DNA of 64,000 nt, taken from NCBI RefSeq assembly GCF_021404465.1, contig NZ_JABFTT010000003.1, positions 310,001-374,000 on the forward strand, written 5' to 3'. Position 1 is the stretch's first letter, and each line of letters starts with the position of its first letter. The notes below the pieces were generated by a model, which was given only the letters and a program-made list of their open reading frames with translations, did not search any database and was not told the origin of the DNA. This DNA is from Billgrantia zhangzhouensis. Its GTDB lineage: Bacteria; Pseudomonadota; Gammaproteobacteria; Pseudomonadales; Halomonadaceae. Below are positions 61,773 through 64,000 of this stretch, in pieces. Both the position numbers and the translations under genes were made by a program.

Positions 61773-64000
61773 TTGAGTGTAAAGGAAAAGGGCGTGCCGC
61801 GGCGCACATCGGAGGAGGACTCCCAGCAGCCGACCAAGCGCTTGTCGCTTCACCTGCATGGCGTGGCCCGGGAAGGGGCAACCATCGTGCTGCTGGCAGC
61901 CTGTGTCTTCTTGCTGCTGGCGCTGTTCAGCTACCAGCCCTCGGATCCGGGCTGGTCCCGCCGTGGCCCGGAAACCGACGTGGCCAACTGGATGGGGCCC
62001 TTCGGCGCCTGGCTGGCCGACGTGCTCTATTCGCTGTTCGGGGTCAGCGCCCTGTGGTGGCCCGGCATGCTCGGTTTCGCCGGCTGGCGGCTGATTCGTA
62101 CGCGCAGGGTGCAGCTCGAATGGGATGCCACTGCCGTGGCCGTGCGCCTGGGCGGCCTGGTGCTGCTGCTGTTGGGTACCACCACGCTGGGCGCGCTGCA
62201 CTTCTACAGCCCCGACAGCGTGTTGCCCTATGCCTCCGGGGGCATCCTCGGTGAAGGACTGGTCGGTGCTCTCGTGCCGCTGGTCGAGTCGGGCGGCACC
62301 GGCCTGTTGGCCGTGGCGGCCATGCTATGTGGTTTCCCCCTCTTCACCGGCCTCTCTTGGTTGTCGGTGATGGATGAGCTTGGTCACCGTTTCCTGCGTC
62401 TGTGGCGTTGGGCGGCTTCCCCGTTCGGGCTGGTGCGCGAACGACACGAGCCGCACTGGGAGGAAGATGAGGAAACTCATGTCGAGGACGAACCGGAACC
62501 GGCCGGTGAGCCGCCTCGTCGGCGTTGGCGTTTCTGGCGGCGGCGTGGCGCCGAGCCGGGGCCCGACCTGGAAGAGCAGCGCGAACCGGAGCTGTCCTCG
62601 TCGTTCGGTGACGATGGCGATACCGATATCCCCTGGGACGTGCCCGAACGTACCCCATCGGCAAAGCGTCCCGAGGCGGCCTACAGCGTTGGCCAGAACC
62701 AGGACAGGGCTGCACCCGAACCCGCCGCACGGCCTGCTGCCGGCTCCGTGGCGCCCCCGGAACCTGGCCTTGGCGCCGAGCGCGTTTCGGGGCCGGCTGC
62801 AGCGGCAGCGGTGCTCAAGGCCAGCCGCGACGACGACCCGCTCCCGCGGGCTGCCATGCCGTTGCGGGCAACGGAAGATCGGAAGGTCGCTCCGGACTCT
62901 GAAGAAGCGCCGCGGGACGGCGCTGCGGCGGCTGCTGAAGTGGCCGGCGCCGATGCACCGGCAGCGAAGGAGCCCGGGGACACGCTAGACGGGCGTCCCG
63001 ACTCGGCGCGACGCGAACCGGGACTTGGCGACCTGCAGCCGGAAGAACCGGTCGATGTGCATGAGCCGCGTCTGAGCTGGCACGATATCGGACAGGAAGA
63101 CGATGACGACGCTGCCTACGTGGAATCGCAAGAGGACGGGGCAGGGCCGGAAGGGGGCCTGGACGGCGACGACTGGCGCCAGGAGCAGGCAAGCCATTAC
63201 GCCGATCAGGCCGAAGGGCTGCGTACCTGGCAGCCGAGTGCACCAATTTCCAGCGAGGAAGACGCGGAAGAGGGGCGGCTGGCCACTGCCGAGCAGGCAC
63301 GCGCCGCAGCGGCGGAGCCGGAAGGCCCCACGCTGTGGACGGTGGAGCACCTACAGAGCCAGCGGCCGACGCTGGACGACATGCCGGAACCGGATGGCGA
63401 ATTGCCGAGTCTGCGTCTGCTCACGCCGGCCGAGCCGCATCATCAGAACTATACCGAGCAGCAACTGGCCGACATGGCCGAACTGCTCGAGACCCGCCTG
63501 CGCGAGTATGGGGTCAAGGCCGAGGTGGTGCACACCTGGCCGGGGCCGGTGATCACGCGCTTCGAGATCAAGCCCGCCGCCGGCGTGAAGGTTTCGAAGA
63601 TCAGCAACCTGGCCAAGGATCTGGCGCGCTCGCTGATGGTCAAGAGCGTGCGCGTGGTGGAGGTGATTCCCGGACGGCCGACGGTAGGCATCGAGATCCC
63701 CAATCCGCATCGGGCGATGATTCGCCTGCGCGAGGTGATCGATTCCGACCGCTACCAGCAGGAGGCCTCGGCGCTGACCCTGGCACTGGGCCAGGACATC
63801 GGCGGTGGCCCGGTGGTGGCCAACCTGGGCAAGATGCCTCATCTGCTGGTGGCCGGCACCACCGGCTCGGGCAAGTCGGTGGGGGTCAACGCCATGCTGA
63901 TCTCGATGCTGCTCAAGGCCACGCCCGAAGAGCTGCGCCTGATCATGGTCGACCCCAAGATGCTGGAACTGTCCGTCTATGACGGCATCCCGCACCTGCT
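61773..64000 (+). CDS. ftsK: DNA translocase FtsK (5' part; runs off the window)
   Basis: Divisome membrane protein and DNA pump that resolves and clears the chromosome terminus. The first 742 residues are present. Residues 30-200 carry four helices in the membrane; about 210-570 is a long acidic Ala/Pro/Glu/Arg-rich linker; the motor domain begins near 575 with Walker A GTTGSGKS at 695-702. Start TTG at 61773 (MSVKEKGVPRRTSEED) follows GAGGGGG; no ATG is upstream in frame without a stop. The gamma (KOPS-reading) domain lies beyond the window. Confidence 0.93.
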   Translation, partial: MSVKEKGVPRRTSEEDSQQPTKRLSLHLHGVAREGATIVLLAACVFLLLALFSYQPSDPGWSRRGPETDVANWMGPFGAWLADVLYSLFGVSALWWPGMLGFAGWRLIRTRRVQLEWDATAVAVRLGGLVLLLLGTTTLGALHFYSPDSVLPYASGGILGEGLVGALVPLVESGGTGLLAVAAMLCGFPLFTGLSWLSVMDELGHRFLRLWRWAASPFGLVRERHEPHWEEDEETHVEDEPEPAGEPPRRRWRFWRRRGAEPGPDLEEQREPELSSSFGDDGDTDIPWDVPERTPSAKRPEAAYSVGQNQDRAAPEPAARPAAGSVAPPEPGLGAERVSGPAAAAAVLKASRDDDPLPRAAMPLRATEDRKVAPDSEEAPRDGAAAAAEVAGADAPAAKEPGDTLDGRPDSARREPGLGDLQPEEPVDVHEPRLSWHDIGQEDDDDAAYVESQEDGAGPEGGLDGDDWRQEQASHYADQAEGLRTWQPSAPISSEEDAEEGRLATAEQARAAAAEPEGPTLWTVEHLQSQRPTLDDMPEPDGELPSLRLLTPAEPHHQNYTEQQLADMAELLETRLREYGVKAEVVHTWPGPVITRFEIKPAAGVKVSKISNLAKDLARSLMVKSVRVVEVIPGRPTVGIEIPNPHRAMIRLREVIDSDRYQQEASALTLALGQDIGGGPVVANLGKMPHLLVAGTTGSGKSVGVNAMLISMLLKATPEELRLIMVDPKMLELSVYDGIPHL

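Overview
The window is a chromosomal segment of a high-GC gammaproteobacterium, most likely a Halomonas-type member of the Halomonadaceae. This is inferred from protein style and gene order, because no rRNA is present to settle it. The gene order from purB to ftsK follows the arrangement known in Pseudomonas aeruginosa (purB, hflD, mnmA, monomeric idh, dimeric icd, clpS, clpA, infA, arginyl/leucyl transferase, aat, ftsK). The region is dense, with almost no mobile DNA. I see no tRNA, rRNA, CRISPR array, transposase or prophage.

Bases 1-12.7 kb: a TCA-cycle supercluster. gltA (5' part only, minus strand) is divergent from sdhCDAB-sucAB-lpd-sucCD, which ends at a strong terminator. Together they encode citrate synthase, succinate dehydrogenase, 2-oxoglutarate dehydrogenase with its own E3, and succinyl-CoA synthetase. 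Good sigma-70 promoters for both directions lie in the gltA-sdhC gap. SucB has two lipoyl domains, and the sdhB-sucA spacer holds four hairpins in series.

12.8-22.5 kb: housekeeping and stress genes. These are rnb (RNase II), a HAD phosphatase, a universal stress protein, the ycjX-ycjF pair, an MFS transporter with a GlxA-type AraC regulator, a small two-helix membrane protein, a DUF924 protein and a GlsB-type stress membrane protein.

22.6-38.5 kb: katE (large catalase), a multi-hairpin intergenic repeat candidate, gabDT (GABA catabolism), an 821-residue protein with duplicated DUF1266-like regions, an NlpC/P60 lipoprotein, a divergent lysR/ynfM-type pair, an exported MsrA, and a TVP38-FAD oxidoreductase fusion translationally coupled to a CDP-alcohol phosphatidyltransferase. 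These are followed by slyD and a small membrane protein.

38.6-52.8 kb: a glycine-zipper lipoprotein, aceA (isocitrate lyase), then a minus-strand run mnmA-hflD-purB-pduO-roxA-GNAT. A TetR-controlled RND efflux operon sits between mnmA and nudJ-rluE, genes that are neighbours in E. coli.

52.8-64 kb: two different NADP isocitrate dehydrogenases (monomeric, then homodimeric), clpS-clpA, infA, bpt-aat, and the 5' part of ftsK. clpS, clpA, bpt and aat together form a complete N-degron pathway. aceA and the two IDHs place all the isocitrate-branch enzymes within 17 kb. The most interesting targets are the TVP38-FAD oxidoreductase/phosphatidyltransferase pair, the hairpin element at about 24.87-25.18 kb, the tandem-lipoyl SucB, and the RND operon inserted with two matching operator candidates.
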